Source of the DNA: UBA2798 sp046289975
GTDB lineage: Bacteria; Bacteroidota; Bacteroidia; Flavobacteriales_D; UBA2798
DNA length: 7,985 nucleotides
Assembly (NCBI GenBank): GCA_046289975.1
Contig: JBKBUQ010000134.1
Location: 1-7,985, forward strand
Direction: 5' to 3'
Positions 6,377-7,985 of the stretch are shown here, piece by piece. The translations under genes were made by a program, and so were the position numbers. Every line of letters begins with the position of its first letter. Positions within the stretch are counted from its first letter, which is position 1. The notes below the pieces were generated by a model that saw only the letters and a list, made by a program, of their open reading frames with translations, made no database searches and was not told the DNA's origin.

Positions 6377-7798
6377 ATGCTGAACCGCCGCCTGACCTAC
6401 ATCTTCATTTTTGGACTGATCAGTTCAATGGCAGTAATCAGCGGATGTCGCAAAGACCGGTTGATCGACAACCCTTCCGCCAAACTGGCATTTTCGCAGG
6501 ACACGGTCATTTTCGACACACTTTTTACCACAGTAGGATCCACAACGCGACAATTGAAGATCTATAACCGAAACCGGGGAAAGGTCAATATCGACAGAAT
6601 CTATCTGGCCGGAAACGCCGGAAATTCGTACCGGATGAATGTTGACGGTCTGCCGGGAACCAGCTTTAGCGATATTGAAATCGATGGTGGCGACAGCCTT
6701 TACATTTTTGTGGAAGTCACCCTCAATCCCAACAGTTTAACCACTCCACTCCTTGTAACAGACTCTATCATATTCGTTACTAACAATAATGTTCAGGATG
6801 TTGATTTGGTCGCCTGGGGGCAAGATGCCTACTTTCACACCCCACCAAATGGCGCAACGAGCCCGTTTTTTTCCTTGCCCTGTAATTCAATTTGGACTAA
6901 CGATAAACCCCATGTAATTTACGGCTACCCCGTTGTTGATTCAACCTGTTCCCTGCTCATTCAACCCGGAACAAAAATCTATTCGCATCCCAATTCCGCT
7001 CTGGTGGTTTACAATGGTGGCACCTTACATGCTAATGGAGACCCGGGAAACAGAATTATTTTTCAGGGCGACCGACTGGAACCCAACTATGACAGTCTGC
7101 CCGGCCAATGGAGCGGAATTATTTTATTGGAAGCCGGAAACAGCCGCATTGACCATTGTGATATCCGAAATGCATCAGTTGGTGTTAGGGTGCAGACCAT
7201 CAGCGGGACATTATCCCCATTGGTAATGGAATATGTGCGCATTGAAAACATGTCTAATTTCGGCGTTTGGAATTACGTTGCCGGAGACATAAGCATGAGC
7301 AATTGCATGATCAATAATTGCGGCCAGTATGCCTTCATATGCACTGGTGGAGGATTTGTACGAATCAACCATTGCACCTTTGCCAATTACTGGAACTATA
7401 CCGACAGAAGGGTTCCTGCATTTGGAATGGCAAATTTCTTTGAGGATGCTACCGGAGCAATGGTGTTGGTTGATCTGAATGCAGAAGTGAGCAACAGCAT
7501 TATTTACGGGAATGAAGGCAATGAGTTTGCAGTGAATATGAATGCCGGTGCAGTTGGAAATTTTGTGTTCAATACCTGTTATATAAAGTCGGATCAGGAT
7601 TTGAGCAACACCACAAATTTTATAAATATCAGCAAGAATGTCGACCCGCGTTTTGAAGAGCCCAATGAGCAACGGTACAAGCTGCAATCCATTTCCCCAT
7701 GTATTAATACCGGCAATCTGATCTTTCGAATCGATTACGATCTTGACTTTTTTACCCGTGATGCACTCCCTGATATAGGTTGTTTTGAATTTCAGTAA
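6377..7798 (+). CDS. Right-handed beta-helix lipoprotein
   Basis: 473 aa, predicted to be exported and lipid-anchored. The signal peptide has RR at 4-5, a hydrophobic run (6-21) and the lipobox ISGC with acylated C24. The next internal Met (18) would destroy the signal, so the ATG at 6377 is right. Residues about 34-150 look like an immunoglobulin-like beta domain common in Bacteroidetes surface proteins (DTVIFDTLFTTVGS, then ILVTDSII-type strands and VAWGQDA). From about 197 to 430 there are parallel beta-helix coils (GGTLHANGDPGNRIIFQG, SRIDHCDIRNASVGVRV, FVRINHCTFANY). The end, SPCINTG (440-446) to DIGCFEFQ (466-473), matches the choice-of-anchor Q type terminus. No type IX secretion C-terminal domain is seen. 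Such folds bind or cleave polysaccharides, but no catalytic residues can be assigned. The basic residues after C24 (RKDR) do not resemble a known acidic surface-export signal. Confidence 0.88.
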   Translation: MLNRRLTYIFIFGLISSMAVISGCRKDRLIDNPSAKLAFSQDTVIFDTLFTTVGSTTRQLKIYNRNRGKVNIDRIYLAGNAGNSYRMNVDGLPGTSFSDIEIDGGDSLYIFVEVTLNPNSLTTPLLVTDSIIFVTNNNVQDVDLVAWGQDAYFHTPPNGATSPFFSLPCNSIWTNDKPHVIYGYPVVDSTCSLLIQPGTKIYSHPNSALVVYNGGTLHANGDPGNRIIFQGDRLEPNYDSLPGQWSGIILLEAGNSRIDHCDIRNASVGVRVQTISGTLSPLVMEYVRIENMSNFGVWNYVAGDISMSNCMINNCGQYAFICTGGGFVRINHCTFANYWNYTDRRVPAFGMANFFEDATGAMVLVDLNAEVSNSIIYGNEGNEFAVNMNAGAVGNFVFNTCYIKSDQDLSNTTNFINISKNVDPRFEEPNEQRYKLQSISPCINTGNLIFRIDYDLDFFTRDALPDIGCFEFQ

Positions 7799-7839
7799 GC
7801 AATGATTTTAGGACCTGGATTGGATAAAATATTGAGGAG

Positions 7840-7985
7840 TTGATTCAGCCACAAAATATACTTTTCATCATCAATCCTCATTCCGGAATCGGGAAGCAAA
7901 AGTTGATGGAAGAGTATATCGGTAAAAACCTGGATCGAAGACTATTCACACCTACCATCTGCTACACCGAACGCAAGGGACATGC
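7840..7985 (+). CDS. Diacylglycerol kinase-like lipid kinase, N-terminal fragment with non-ATG start
   Basis: The frame runs open to the window end without an ATG before the conserved region, so it is easy to miss. It reads ILFIINPHSGIGKQK and then YTERKGHA, the nucleotide-binding start of the DAGK/LCB5/sphingosine kinase family, which transfers phosphate from ATP (or NTP) to a lipid hydroxyl at the cytoplasmic membrane face. TTG at 7840 puts six residues before ILFIINP, a normal length for the family; the frame closes upstream at TAA 7825-7827, and ATT at 7831 is the only other near-start before it besides AAT. GAGGAG (7834-7839) directly abuts the TTG, too close for a normal Shine-Dalgarno. 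The gap after the lipoprotein gene is 41 bp with no terminator, so co-transcription is likely. The family call is firm for 48 codons; the start is not. Confidence 0.75.
   Translation, partial: MIQPQNILFIINPHSGIGKQKLMEEYIGKNLDRRLFTPTICYTERKGH

Noticed and set aside
7211..7687. 158-codon minus-strand open frame
   Set aside because: It is antisense to the beta-helix of the lipoprotein, has no family resemblance, and its His/Ile/Cys-rich composition is that of a shadow frame.

Overview
The window looks like a piece of a Bacteroidota chromosome. The supporting signs are a Bacteroidetes-style GlmU-like protein, a type B ribosomal protein L31, a lipoprotein family that I know mainly from this phylum, and upstream elements matching the Bacteroidetes -7 consensus TAnnTTTG rather than a sigma-70 -10 box. 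Genus cannot be told. I see no phage, transposase, CRISPR array, RNA gene or defence module. The gene content is housekeeping plus envelope, and I did not find a convincing new multi-gene system.

Layout. Positions 1-194 are non-coding and hold four copies of the core CGGGCTGAAGCC. Two lie in a 64-bp tandem repeat and two in long hairpins; the last hairpin ends four bases before the promoter-like element of the first gene. Positions 210-1385 (+) encode a class III PLP aminotransferase. It converges on a small secreted, probably outer-membrane protein (1382-2038, -), and the two stop codons share the bases TTAA. Upstream of that on the minus strand are Lon protease (2077-4644), a GlmU-like sugar nucleotidyltransferase with a left-handed beta-helix (4726-5880), and ribosomal protein L31 (5997-6251) with its own terminator. 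A divergent promoter region (6252-6376) separates L31 from a beta-helix lipoprotein on the plus strand (6377-7798). The window ends inside the N-terminus of a diacylglycerol-kinase-like gene (from about 7840) that has no ATG start.

Transcription units inferred from spacing and signals: (i) the aminotransferase alone; (ii) the GlmU-like gene, lon and the 218-aa protein, possibly one minus-strand unit because no terminator is visible between them; (iii) rpmE2, closed by a strong intrinsic terminator; (iv) the lipoprotein followed by the lipid kinase. The functions are protein quality control (Lon), cell-wall precursor supply (GlmU-like), translation (L31), envelope proteins and possibly lipid phosphorylation. 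They do not form an obvious single pathway.

The points most worth a second look are the lysine-rich, histone-H1-like tail on Lon, the repeat array abutting a promoter, and two genes whose -7 element lies only four bases before the ATG, suggesting leaderless mRNAs.
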